The notes under the pieces were generated by a model, which did not search any database, was not told the DNA's origin, and saw only the letters and a program-made list of their open reading frames with translations. From contig JAGYXB010000791.1 of the NCBI GenBank assembly GCA_022495005.1, positions 186,001-250,000 on the forward strand: 64,000 nt of DNA. The letters are read 5' to 3'. This DNA is from Rhyacophila brunnea (taxonomy: Eukaryota > Arthropoda > Insecta > Trichoptera > Rhyacophilidae). Of the stretch, positions 48,768 to 60,431 are shown piece by piece (within the stretch, counting starts at the first letter, position 1; the number at the start of each line of letters is the position of its first letter). Made by a program: the position numbers and the translations under genes.

Positions 48768-50210
48768 AATGTCACCACTTGCACAATTAGAAGTAATTTA
48801 TTATGTTTACATATTTTATAATATCTTGTTATTGCAGTATTCTGCTTGAAAATTTTATCATTTATGTGCCTTGACTTGAATTATACGATATTGAAATAGA
48901 TGTATTTTTATACAAACACTTGTACTACTTATTTTCCACATTGATCCACTGTAAAAAAAGAAAAGAAAAACAATTCGCATGTGGGTTTTTTATTGGTATA
49001 AAAATTTAATACAGCATATCGTTTACTTGTATTGTTAAATAGGAAAAGCTACATTTACAAATAATTGTTGGTGCCCACTCGACTGCAAATGCATAACCGA
49101 AAACATATGTATCTATATTATATAAATATATTAATTGATAATACAGGCAATGGAAATGCAAGATCATATTACAATAATATAACCTCTAAAATGCCTTATT
49201 TTCACATTACATTTCTGTGAATTTTACTTTTGCTTTACACAAAGCAGGATACATTTTGTCATCCATACACTAAGTGTATTTCTTAATGATCAGCATTAAC
49301 AATTTTTTACACACAACTAGCGCAACGGCAGCTTACTCTTCATGCTTCAACCTGTTTTGGGCTAATGGATACAATTTGATACAGAATTTTATTTTACAAC
49401 ATCCAATTAATGTAAATCTAAAGCTCACGTGTGTACAAAACGTAACCAAACAGCCTTACAGGAGATAGAAAATTAAAACCTCCCAAGTCCAAAGATATTA
49501 ACAAATTTGCTATATTTTTATTATCTCATGAAAAGAGTAGGTATATAATTTAGGTACGGAAAATATGCAAAACATACCAAAGATGTTGAAGAAACCCTCC
49601 CGAAAGTTTCCCTATCAAAATCGCAGAAGTAAGTGTCAGTTTGTTATAAGTGCCATTTTTATATGAAATGCCTATCCGATTCTTTCTTCAGCTTTGCTTT
49701 GATACCATCTTTATAGAAGAAGGTTATCTTCAACATATTCAGAGCAAACTGACGATGTTTATATAGAAATTGTATCATTTTGTCTTGTCATTCATCTGCC
49801 TAAAACTAAGATTAATACTGGTCTTGCGATGAAATTGAAAACCCATTGTATTAAAAATTAAAAAAGACTGACCATCAAAAGCATACAACTAGTTTCACAA
49901 CGTATGCTGATTAAAACCAAACATAATTCATAATTTCATTTTTAAATAGATATACACAGATATTTTGCATAGCAGTAAAAAAAAAGTTCCACAAATCACT
50001 CCACAATTGTACCGCTTGCTTATCCCTTTGACGTGTTTAAATTTATCATCTTGAGTATTTTGAAACGTGATCAGTGTGTTCCTAAATTAGGTAAAATGCA
50101 AATATGATTGAATGTACGTATGTATCGTAACTTTACTGAAGGATGAAACCATAGACAAAGGATATGATGATATTGGAGGGAAACACATTGATAAGAGTGA
50201 AGCGGCGCTG
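48768..50210. other. Intergenic space between convergent ABHD3 and ZNF706
   Basis: This must contain the 3' untranslated region of ABHD3 and that of ZNF706 on the other strand. The DNA is AT-rich with several A-rich stretches that could serve as polyadenylation signals on either strand. No coding frame is supported. Confidence 0.5.
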
Positions 50211-53200
50211 TTAGATGTCTTTTAGTTCTTCGGGGAGGTCATTCTTTGGATGTTTATTTTCATAGTGCTGCTTGTAGGTCTTAGGGTCTGGCATTTGTGC
50301 CTGAAAATAAAAAAACACCCGATTAAAATTCTGTCAGGAATAAAAAAATATATGGTATCAATTCACTACGTGTAAGAAATATTTAATATGACTATATTCA
50401 CTCATCGGGATTGCCGCGCGGCTTAAGCGTCGTGGGTCCCAGGTTCGAATCCTGGGTCCGGCAAGTACACATATTGTTTTTCAATATGTGGATGTCAGAG
50501 TAGAGTATTTGTGTATGTCAGAGAGTCCGAGTATTTTTCTCGTTAAAAACAAAATCTGTTAATACAAACCTCAAAAAAAAGAAAAAATTCACTCACTCAT
50601 GATTAATAAATTTGACAAAATTATCGTAACCACTGAGATGAATCCTTGAGAAGGATATGATTTCATTCCATACTATCTTTTCGAAAACTACGATCACACC
50701 CACACTTAATCGCTTTGAAATACAATATGCCACTAATACTATGATTTGCAATGACACAATTTGACAGGCTCATTTAGGGTGATCCAACGGTAAATTCTTT
50801 AAAGTTTTTCTTAAAAAATACACAATGAGCGAAAATGAAAATTTTGTATTTTATCTGAAAGTTTGATTACTCGATGTCAATTATATGACACACTGTCCAT
50901 CATATTATAACCACCATGCAGGGGCGGCTCTACCTTAAGGGTTTGTAGGGTAGATGATTAAATGAACTATTTAATTTATTTCATCCATCTAAACCCGTCG
51001 CAATTTTATGAAGATATTTATTATTATTATATAAATAAGTAAAGCGATGATGGTAAATTATGTAATAACATAATGATGATTACGCGGTATTAAAATCATT
51101 AACAGTGATACATAATATGTACAAATTAAGAAAGCCATGGCGTCTATTTTTTACTGACCGGGGTCACTCAGTCCCATCCCGTCACCGTGCTACAAATCTC
51201 ATTCTACAAAGAATGTGAATGCATTATCGTTAGTATATGCATACTGGGGAGCGAATCAAAAGACCCCTAGGTGAGTAAAAATGGTCATTGTATATCATTG
51301 TTTAAAACTTATATGCGTAAGTCTATAATAATTATTATTGTAAATTATGTTAATATTTTAAAGCACACTTTTTAGATGTGATTAAGTAACGACTCAGATA
51401 ATCATATAATTATTTGGTACATAATGTATAATATGAGAAAGTAGGTAGGTATGTATATTTAATTATTAATGGCTAAACCCCACCACTTATAAAGTTGTTG
51501 AGCCGCCACTGCCACCACGGCTTCATTGACAGGCGATCATTCAAAAGTCAAAAATTTTGATAACTCAATTGCAATAAAAGTAGATCAATGGCGGATGGAA
51601 TGTTGTCTTTCAGGCGCTCAAGTATTTGCGGATTATTGGTTACACATTAATTTTTAAATATACTCATAGAAAGTAATCTAAAGTGAAATTGTATAATCTC
51701 GGAGACCAATGAACATTTACGTTTCTGGAAATGATGCGATCATTGAACATTTTCATAGTAAGTTTGAATTGCGTGTAGGTGTTGTTAATCGAAAAGCATT
51801 TTTTGATATCGGGGAAAAATATGTAGGTATACCAGATGAGACAGAAATATGTGGACCGGATGCAGAACAGTAATAAGTCACGAACACCCACCAATAACTT
51901 GATAAATGACACGTGATACAAGATTTTGTAAACATCCTAATTCGTACAAACAACCCATTGGCCACACCAATTATAATTAAAACAATATTATTAATAAATT
52001 CATATTAGTTATACATAGATTGAAAAACTAGCGATATACTTACCTACGTACCTGTTGACTGACATTCTAATAAATAATATACTAGTCGTTAATTAAATAT
52101 AAAAAAGTAAGTCCTCGACTTACAAACTTACAAGATTAATTCGTTACGAAGATTTTCGTGTAATTCAAATAAGATAAAAATCATGCAATTTTTTAAATAA
52201 TAAGTGTTAGTTACAAAGGATAGGTGAAAAACAAATGGACCTAAATACATTTTAAGAAAACAATTCTCTTGATAAAATTCGTAGCTCCCTCTGTATCTAA
52301 ACTGGCAGCCTCACCTGTTACTTTGATGTGTAGTTTAATACGGCATTTCAATTTTTAACATATGAGTATCAACACTATCAAACAAAGACTCAAGGCTTTC
52401 TTCTGTATTAGCATATGGCTTGGCTTATTGGAATTTGTTGTTGCTGCATATCTTCTATCCGTATTATGAATAATTTTTCCATTTCTAATCGTAGAATGAC
52501 ACAAAATACATATTTTTTTAAATCATGTAAGTACGAATTCACGTAAGTTGTGGACTTACTGCACAGATGGAGTGAGGCCATGAATAGAGACAGGAAATAA
52601 CATGCTGCCACCTCGGTGTTTTCTCTTGACCTCATGGTAACACAGTGCCTAGATTATTGGAAAATGGGTACACCCAGATCATACCATTTGCCAAATACAG
52701 CTTAGCTTATAGATTGACTCAGTATGTGACAAATGTCAGATCATTTAAAGATTATAGTGATTATACCATATCCAATAAAATATTATTTATCGTACTGCCG
52801 CGTGATAATATGGCTTTATGTTCATAAAATTGTTTTTACATACTATTTGTTTTGCATGACACGACATTCTTTACAGATTCTCGGAGATTGTATTGGCTCT
52901 GTGACACTTTACCACCTAACTGACAGACGGTAACTTGACAGTGAGCCCTACATGAAACACAAAATGGCATACTAAACAATCTGATAAATTAAATCGGCTG
53001 AGGTCTATGCTTGTTACTACCACAATATAGTCCAATTCGTATGATGTGTAATAACAACTTTGATGAACTAATTTCTTAGAGAAGATTCAATTAATTTCTA
53101 TAACCGTGCAGGATTTTCTACTAAACTTTAACTACATTAGTTTTGTCTCTATAGTATATTATTTTATATATTATAATTATTATATATTATCTCCTATATA

Positions 53201-56200
53201 TTATTATCCTACGACTTTTTCCGTTTTGGCGAGCGATTGTGTGCCTTATTTGTCATGTCCGATGGGTTAAAAAAAACATGCATTACCGAAACGTTCTTCA
53301 TTTGAATTTGACAGTACAGTATGAGAGACACGGTTTTTCCTTATTTTCAAATCTTGCAATGTATTCCCTAAAGCTTTCCGACACGATACGTGACTTTATT
53401 GACCGCGCAATCGATTGGGAAAAAAATTCACTTACTTGCAACACTGGTTTAATATCAATCATATGAACGATTTTTAAATTAAAATGCGTTTTTGACAAAC
53501 TATTACACATATTTTATTTTATTTATCAATGTTCCTGAGAGATTTCATTCGCAAATTTATTCATAAGGACGTCTCAAAAATTATACCCCTATAACCTAAA
53601 AATATCCGCATTGACCAATTATTGTAATCATTATTTACGTTAATTACTTAATAATCATTATATTTTTAATGTCTCTATAAACGAGTATGACAAACAATCG
53701 TCATTTTTAGCACTGTTCTTTAAATCAAAAGGAAATGATATAACATATTATTAGGTAGGATGTAGATGTCATAATAATAATAGTCTATCTACATTTTTAT
53801 CATTCTTGACTTCTCACAATTCCACTGACGCTTTGTTAACTTTCGTCACTTAACCCTTCACTGCATGATTTTTTTTTTTTTTTTGGTGTCAAAATGCTTT
53901 GTGAATGAAGGAAAATAATATTTTTTTTTCGAAAATTCCATTAAATTTTGTATGTTACTGCGTGGTGTCGCAGATTTACGACATTAAGAAATCTTACATT
54001 TCAGTATGACAAAATACAAAACCAAATGATAACAATCATAAAAAACTAATGTACTTATTTGATGTGTAGATATTTTTATTCAACCAATTTCAATCTTCTG
54101 TACATTTTTTATCTATTTACAAATGCGGATTTTCACGTACATACGAATTTGTCAACTGTCAAAGCAGAAATGCAGAGACTTATAATGCAGAAATGCTTTA
54201 TTTCTTGAAATGTCCAAACAAAATCGGTAAAGTAGGATGTTTATAGTAAAACAGTTTTCTAGGCATCGAAAAAGGATATTATTTGATAATTTACACAAAT
54301 GGCATTGACTATATCAAAATAGTTTAAAATGTCGCAAATATGCGACACTATGCAGTAAAGGGTTAAAAATGTATCCTGTTATAACTGAACACATTAAAAT
54401 CGAATAAACAATAATATTTATACGAAATCTCATTAAAACTGTTCATTTTATTATCCGGCTATCCGCGCGCATTTTCTGCATTTTCACGATCAACCATAGA
54501 CTAATATTTTAAAATTTGATAATGTTCCATTTGTTTTTTTTTATAATTTAATATGGCTATTATATTTTTTCCCGCGCATTTTCACGACCACCCACGGACT
54601 AATATTATTTCAAATTTTGATAACGTTCCATTTTTTTTTGTATGGCTATTACGTATATATTTTTTTTTGAACCAATGAAACTTATATAAATTTAATTAGC
54701 TCATATAACCCAAAAATATTTAAAAGGTTATTCAACAATAATAAAATTGGTGTTATAATATACATATTTAAATCATTATTATCATCAGCTATTCTTCCCG
54801 CACTGGATTACGATGTAAATATCGTCAATATAAATAGATTCTAAAATAAAAATGCATTTTTGACAAACTACCTAAACTCCCAAAACCTTAAAATGTAATG
54901 TCATCATAAAATTTATACATACATAGTGTTCCATTTTTTTTGTATGGCTATTATATTTTTTTTTTGAAACAACGAAACTTAGCCCATATAACCCAAAAAT
55001 ATTTTAAAGCAATTCAACAATGAATTGGTGGTATAATATACGTAATATTTCAATCATTATCATCATCGGTCTGGATCAATTTACTCTTCCCGGTCCTATG
55101 TTTGTTATATTTATCAGACTTTATTTTTTTATTTATTTCACCAACCTGGATCAATCCACTGCTGGATGAAGGTTAATCCCAACATGATTCTAGACGCGCA
55201 GATCTAATAAGATCCAACGATCCACACCGACCGTCGTGACCAACGTCTTTACACTATTATTTGCAATGACACGCAACGATTCGATCGTGTTGGTCCTTGC
55301 TTTTGATTGGTTTAAAATGAACATAATCTTGCGATTATTAAAAATATAGGTTGACTGAAAACTTTTTCTTCGTTAGATTGGTGGCTACACTGAACAGTTT
55401 TCCTGCACAAATTTACTTCAAAACTCAGCTGTCAAACCTAGCGGGTGCGCGTTTGAATATTTTCGTGCATTCTCGGCAATCTTCGCTTGCTAATGAATCG
55501 ATCGTGACAGACGGAAATAGAATTCATTCCAATTTGCTCACGATCCCGGAAAACCATAGATAATAGATTTTGGCAATCGTGGCTGACGATCGGGCCAGAC
55601 GCAATCTGCCAATGTAATTTTTGAGCATATTACTCTTGGTCATATGAATCGCTATATTTATCAAAATTTCTAATATTATATCGTCATTATCATCATCAAC
55701 CTGGATTAATCCACTGTTGGATGAAGGTTATCCCAACTTGATTCTACTCTTTTTGGTCATAAAAATTTGGTAGTTTTAAAAATTTGTGATTTTATTTACC
55801 TACCTACCCATTTATATCGTCATTATCGTTATCAACAGTGTCAATCCACTGCTGGATGAAGGCTTCTCTAAGCTGATTCCACACCTTGGGTCTTACAAGT
55901 TCATATTCATATCATAATTGTTCTATTCCTCTCAGATATATGCATTGCTTCATTATTTATCAACATTTGTTTCGATATGAATGTCCCGCACCGGGAAACT
56001 ATATTTTTTAACCCTTTTACTCCCATTCAGCCGATATTTCGGCCCACCATACCTATGCGAAAACTCCATCTGGGCCGATCCATCGGCCGAAAGTTTGGAA
56101 CCAAATTTACGATTTATTCCAAATTTTTTCCCGTCATATTTCGTCTGGTGTAGACAGAGCACTATATTCACTATGTGTTGGGAGTGACTAATATTTATTT

Positions 56201-59200
56201 TAGTGTCTGCACTTGTTTATAATTATAATCATACCCTAATAACTCACAAGTCATAATTGCTCTTGCTGTCGAACTGAGACCAAAGAGGGTCATAAAAATA
56301 ATAAAACATTATTTTTATGACACATTTTAAATTCTGATATTTCTTTTAGTTGTTTTATGATTCATATATCACTTTACAAAATGAATTTTGTAATTTTTAT
56401 GAACTGAACGAACAAACAATGGATGCCCACTGTTCTTTTGGTAGATGGTGAAAAAATCATGAATAAATATTATTATAAATGATTTAGTGCTTTGAAACTT
56501 ATTTTTTGAAATTACTTCATTCCCATATCAGTTAGTCCTCGATAATGTATCGAATTCTCTTGCGATTTCGTGAATTGAGTAAATATTCTTGAATATCTTG
56601 ACACTATACGTTTTTTTTTGATTACTTTATAAAAATTCTATTTCATAGAGAAATAATATGTTTATTTTTTTTTCTGTTATTAGATAAGAATAGATTATAT
56701 TATACAATTTGATATATCAATTATAAATAAAAAATGTTGTCACACTTGTTTTGTAGTTCAAACATAGTTTTATCCGTTCATTTCTAAATAAATATTGATA
56801 TTTTTTTTTCTTTTGTTTTATTGATGTAAACTATCAATATTATTACATATTATTGCTTTATACACCATTGAGAACACATAAAAAAAGTTTCAAATTTTTA
56901 AAACATGTGTAGAATTATTTATTTAAAAAAAACTAAATCGACGATTTTTTGGCAAAAAAACGCTTGGGAGTTTTCACATAATATGCTAGGCTAAATCAGC
57001 TGAGAGTAAAAGGGTTAAGACTAAAATTTTAATTCAAAATTTGATTTTTTAAATATTATTCAATGGCTGAAAGCACTTATTAGTTGAGGCGCCGAGTCGC
57101 TAAACTGGCTCCTGGGGGTTTTTTGAGTTTTGAGTAAATCACGAAAAACTGTTATGGGCAGTGTGATAACTTTAAGTGTAATTTAAGTTATTTTCTAGTT
57201 TCCGGTTTATATGGAATAGTAAATTAAAACGTCAAATTCAATTTATATGCGCCAATATTCCAAATAAATGCATTTTAATTGTCCGGAGAGCACACTTGCA
57301 TCACTCGCTGTCGCAAGGAGCCAAATTTGTGACTCACACTTTGACGTTACATGTCAATAGAGTCGAGTTTGGCACTTACTGGAATAAGGTCGGCCGGAAA
57401 TGACTGTTCAGTAGCGGGCCGTATTTATTTCAATTAATATAGATATTTTAGAATTTATTTTGCCAAACAAATATTTTCTAACCATACTTACCTACTACAT
57501 GGTAAATCCTTTTTTACATTGCATCTTTTTAGCATTTATAGCGGTAGGTATGTATGTATGTACATAGAAAAAAAGAATTTTTTCAGAATAAAGAATCGTG
57601 TTTATTAATGAGAAGTGAGCAAGAAATTACACAAGTATACCAAATATGTGAATAAGTGATGGTCCCAATAACACATACATAGAAAGCATAATAAAACACA
57701 ATGTATTGTTTAATCGTTTCAACGGAATATACTTTACAGTATATCGACCACAGATAATAAATAATTATTAATTGCGGTGTTTTAGTCTATGTATGCTATT
57801 ATACATCTTCCATAACTTCGTGATATTTAGTTCCGCCGATAAGTATACCCGACTCTGCGTCTTATTCCGGCAGTAATGTGGCTCACTACCTTTTAACTCC
57901 TTTATAAATGCAACAACACTTGCTCTTTTCCCTATAAAACTCGCATGTGCCTTATCCCCGCCTCTTCTCTCGGTGGGAAGTTTTCCCGCGCTATTTTGAA
58001 AGCGCTTCACAACACCTTGGATTCTACCTTTTTTAATGTTTAAAATACCCAAAAAGGTTTTTTGGCATACGGGAACCAACGCACCAGTTTGACTTTTTCG
58101 GGCATAATATTTTATATTGAAAGATTTTTTTCTTTCAACCCCACTGTGACATCACTGAAACTCCTTCACAATACTTCACTATAAATGTATCTTGAGCAAG
58201 TTTCACTGCCTTTTCATAAAATGCAGTATGGAAATGTCTAATATCAATTCCATTTAATGAACTGCACTTGAAGTTCCTAGTGTCATGATTACACTGAGGA
58301 TACTCGGGCAATTTTTTAGATGAATATCTGCAACAAATTATGAAAAATACAATAATCAATAACTTTGAAAATAAAAAGTAAAGATAGAGGTTAACAAAAT
58401 ATATATACAAAAGTATAAATAAATGACTATACTTAGATATTATGTAAATATATATATAATGAGATTTATGGCGGTTATCTTAAATCAATTTATTATACTT
58501 ATGGATTAAAAATAATGTTCAATTATTAAAGGTCCCAATAATATTATTTTTTGACACAAGCAAAATATGTTAAAAATCTGTACTTAGAGATCTCATAATA
58601 ATTACATCACGCTAAATATACAATATACGGTATAATTTAAAAAAAGCATACGAAACAAAAAATATTATTATGAAACACCACTGGATTATTGAAACATCTA
58701 TAGCAAAAATTAATGTTAGGAATGTCAATTTTTAAATACTTATCTTGGCGTAACACGTTACATTTCCAGCCAGCTGGATTTCTTAAACGCTTCCTTGATT
58801 CTCCTGGTAGAGATTCCGTTAAACTTACTAATGAAACATCCATTATTAATTAGTAAAAACAATCAAATAGACGAAGCAAAATCAAGACATTCTCACTGCA
58901 CAGGCGCGAACGGTTTAACGCGGTTGTATAGAGATTTTACCGTACGTTTGAAATCAGTATTTGAATGGCGGCGTCTGATTGGTCGGTTAAGAAGAGACAA
59001 TTTAGCAACTCCTTATTTTTTCAAAGAGCGCGCTTGGCGACTCACGTCACTATTCATTTTGATTTTTTGATGAATTGGGAGGAATTTGAAACTCTCAACT
59101 GGAAAAGTCGATAGATCTATCGATAGAGCATCTAAGTACATTCAAAACTCATTTTATCGAAAAATCGCCAGGAGCCAGTTTAGCGACTCGGCGCCTCAGT

Positions 59201-60431
59201 TATAGACAATGAAACAAAATAATGTTTAAATTTATTTTTTACACTGCTGACCTTCTATTATTTAAATGGGACCCATGGGAGATTAATATTTGAGGAGCAA
59301 ACATTCAAAACGTGATTTGTCACACAGATGTTGAACTGAGATAATCAAGAAAAACATATTGTACTCAAAATGGTTTCTTTTTTAAAAAACTGTTTAAGGA
59401 AAGAATTTTAAACCTGGTATTTTGTATAATCCAAAATTCGCGGAGGTGGTTCATTTTTTGATTTGATATTTGGACAAAACACGATTTGCATGAAACTTGT
59501 GGGCAAAACACTATTTGAATGAAAATCAAGGCATTATATTTTTTTATAGGATAAAAGGTTCTTTGAACACTGATTCTGGTTTCCTTTCATAGATTTAAAT
59601 ATGGACTATCATAATTGACAATAAACGGCATTTTTCAAAATGTGTGACAAATCACTTTTTGAATGTTTGCTCTTCATTTACGTTATATTGGATCGCTTTT
59701 TATGATAATCATATATTATATTGCTTTATATTTTAATGATTGAGACGTATAATTGATCATATTTAAATGCACGTGATTTAACGAAATATTATTTAATATA
59801 CCTATACACATATTGTTCAAAATATCAGTGGTAGCAATTGGCGATTGCCAGCTGTTCTGCTAGGACTAGCGGCCTGAGGTGGTATCAGACGACATTCTGA
59901 AGCCTAGACTGCAGATTAAACTACGCATATGACCTCAAATTTATATTGGCAGTGACGACTTACAAATCATAAAACTGACAAATCAGCGAAATGTCCAACT
60001 GTCTGATGTGAATGAAAATCCATCCCGAAGAGAAAACTATAACTTCACAATTTTATTAAAATCCAACACCATGTCATTATGACGAAAAGCTGTCTGCAAG
60101 ACCTAGTGAGATAGACTGGTGAGAGCCAGCTGGCTCAGATAGTATAGTATAATAGTAGTAATAATCTAGTACTTAGGTCTTAGTTAGATTTTGAAGAAAT
60201 GTGAAAAGTTCAAGGCATGATATATTATTAAATGATATATTACGAAAAACAATTTACAGGTATTGAGAAAGAATGATGAGCGCATACCTTACATACTGTG
60301 CAAACATGAACTAAAGCCTTTTGTGCAGCTTTCTTTTGGTCGTTTGCACTATGACCCTGCTGCTTTTTAGTTTTAGCATTTTTTTCTGCAGCTTTCGCCT
60401 GTGATTGAAGTTTCTGTTGACCGCGAGCCAT
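50211..60431 (-). CDS. ZNF706: ZNF706-type small C2H2 zinc finger protein (two coding exons)
   Basis: Coding exon 1 is 60288-60431 and exon 2 is 50211-50300, read on the minus strand. The donor is AAG|GTATGC and the acceptor TTTTCAG|GCAC; both exons are in phase, giving 77 residues. The start MARGQQKLQSQAKAAEKN is the lysine/glutamine-rich 4F5/SERF-like N-terminus of the family. One zinc finger, CTVC...H-x4-H, spans the exon junction (CTVCK then AQMPDPKTYKQHYENKHP). The protein ends LPEELKDI, matching the usual 76-residue length. An AG immediately upstream of the start codon (TTTTCAG|AA|ATG) suggests a further 5' non-coding exon. In vertebrates ZNF706 represses KLF4 and modulates amyloid formation; the role in insects is unknown. 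The 9,987-bp intron is packed with transposons. Confidence 0.92.
50405..50586 (+). mobile_element. tRNA-derived SINE
   Basis: A T-arm with box B (GGTTCGAATCC at 50442-50452) is flanked by the CCCAG/CTGGG stem, and TTGCCG pairs with CGGCAA like an acceptor stem. The tRNA part is only about 54 nt, too short for a working tRNA because the anticodon arm is missing. It is followed by an unrelated body and an A-rich tail. A 9-bp duplication ATTCACTCA lies on both sides (50396-50404, 50587-50595). It lies in the ZNF706 intron, antisense to the gene. Confidence 0.85.
50919..51511. mobile_element. hAT-type MITE (593 bp)
   Basis: It starts CAGGGGCGGCTCTACC and ends TGTTGAGCCGCCACTG, which are imperfect inverted repeats. 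The flanking 8-mers are CCACCATG and CCACCACG, a target duplication with one later substitution. The interior is AT-rich and non-coding. Confidence 0.82.
51512..53154. other. ZNF706 intron, no feature recognised
   Basis: AT-rich DNA with short frames on both strands that resemble nothing I know. No inverted repeat with target duplication was found here. Confidence 0.45.
53155..53800 (+). repeat. Dispersed ~630 bp repeat, copy 2
   Basis: Reverse complement of 17510-18140. This copy keeps the longer frame (53239-53466), reading CLICHVRWV, LNLTVQYERHGFSLF and then KLSDTIRDFIDRAIDWEKN. In copy 1 the frame stops after SNLAMYSL. The conserved flanks beyond the frame argue for a repeat family rather than a gene. 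Confidence 0.6.
53854..54362. mobile_element. TTAA-flanked MITE (509 bp)
   Basis: TTAA at 53850-53853 and 54363-54366. The ends CCCTTCACTGCATGA and TATGCAGTAAAGGG are inverted repeats. The interior contains CGCAGATTTACGAC and its near-mirror GTCGCAAATATGCGAC, giving additional hairpins. The ends resemble those of the element at 56012-57014 and the one starting at 63838. Confidence 0.82.
54363..55079. other. ZNF706 intron with a duplicated AT-rich block
   Basis: Blocks containing GTTCCATTTTTTTTTGTATGGCTATTA and CCCAAAAATATTT recur at about 54525, 54630 and 54940, so this is a locally duplicated low-complexity region. No gene is seen. Confidence 0.4.
55080..55654 (-). repeat. RTE-tail repeat unit and adjoining sequence
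   Basis: On the minus strand, CCTTCATCCAGCAGTGGATT followed by GATCCAGGTTGGTG at about 55143-55177 is another RTE-tail unit. The 70-codon frame at 55351-55563 has no recognised motif. The remainder is non-repetitive within this window. Confidence 0.5.
55655..56004 (-). repeat. RTE-tail-derived dispersed repeat, copy B
   Basis: Inverted copy of 3655-4005 with two CATCCARCAGTGGATT/GATGATAATGACGATAT blocks and the same terminus ATATAGTTTCCCGG. It ends only a few bases before the TTAA of the next element. Confidence 0.7.
56012..57014. mobile_element. TTAA-flanked non-autonomous element (1.0 kb)
   Basis: TTAA at 56008-56011 and 57015-57018. The ends CCCTTTTACTCCCATTCAGC and GCTGAGAGTAAAAGGG are inverted. 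Near the left end, CGATATTTCGGCC and GGCCGATCCATCGGCC form small palindromes. No transposase is present; the interior is AT-rich. Confidence 0.82.
57085..59198 (-). mobile_element. DNA element with 31-bp TIRs carrying a DUF7869-like gene
   Basis: TGAGGCGCCGAGTCGCTAAA at the left is mirrored by TTTAGCGACTCGGCGCCTCA at the right, and the TIR continues as CTGGCTCCTGG for about 31 bp in all. The minus-strand interior carries the spliced-looking DUF7869-like frame 57768-58843. I could not find identical short flanks, so the target-duplication length is unresolved. TIRs around such a gene support a cut-and-paste transposon family outside those I can name. Confidence 0.8.
57768..58843 (-). pseudogene. 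DUF7869-like protein, N-terminal half only
   Basis: Exon 1 (58740-58843) reads MDVSLVSLTESLPGESRKR then PAGWKCNVLRQDK. The donor GTATTT joins in phase to an acceptor TTGCAG, and exon 2 starts at 58327 with YSSKKLPEYPQCN, then NGIDIRHFHTAFYEKAVK and FIVKYCEGVS. A one-base shift near 58140-58155 leads to SFNIKYYARKSQTGALVPVC, QKTFLGILNIKKGRIQ, SEPHYCRNKTQSRVYL and KLWKMYN, ending at 57768. The family's following block with CFDLQ and DSCxxQN is absent, so this copy is an internally deleted, non-autonomous form. It is related to 25994-27558. Confidence 0.72.
59292..59675. mobile_element. MITE-like inverted repeat (~380 bp)
   Basis: GAGGAGCAAACATTCAAAA at the left is mirrored by TTTTTGAATGTTTGCTCTTC at the right. 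Similarity extends through GTGATTTGTCACACA, and ATTT lies on both outer sides. Repeated internal AAACACGATTTGCATGAAA-like motifs are present. It is non-coding and lies in the ZNF706 intron. Confidence 0.65.
59676..60287. other. 5' end of the ZNF706 intron
   Basis: Intronic DNA up to the donor after codon 48. No repeat or gene was recognised. Confidence 0.4.

Noticed and set aside
50405..50466. A functional tRNA gene
   Set aside because: Box B and the T-arm are good, but the molecule lacks an anticodon arm and is followed by a SINE body, an A-rich tail and a target duplication.
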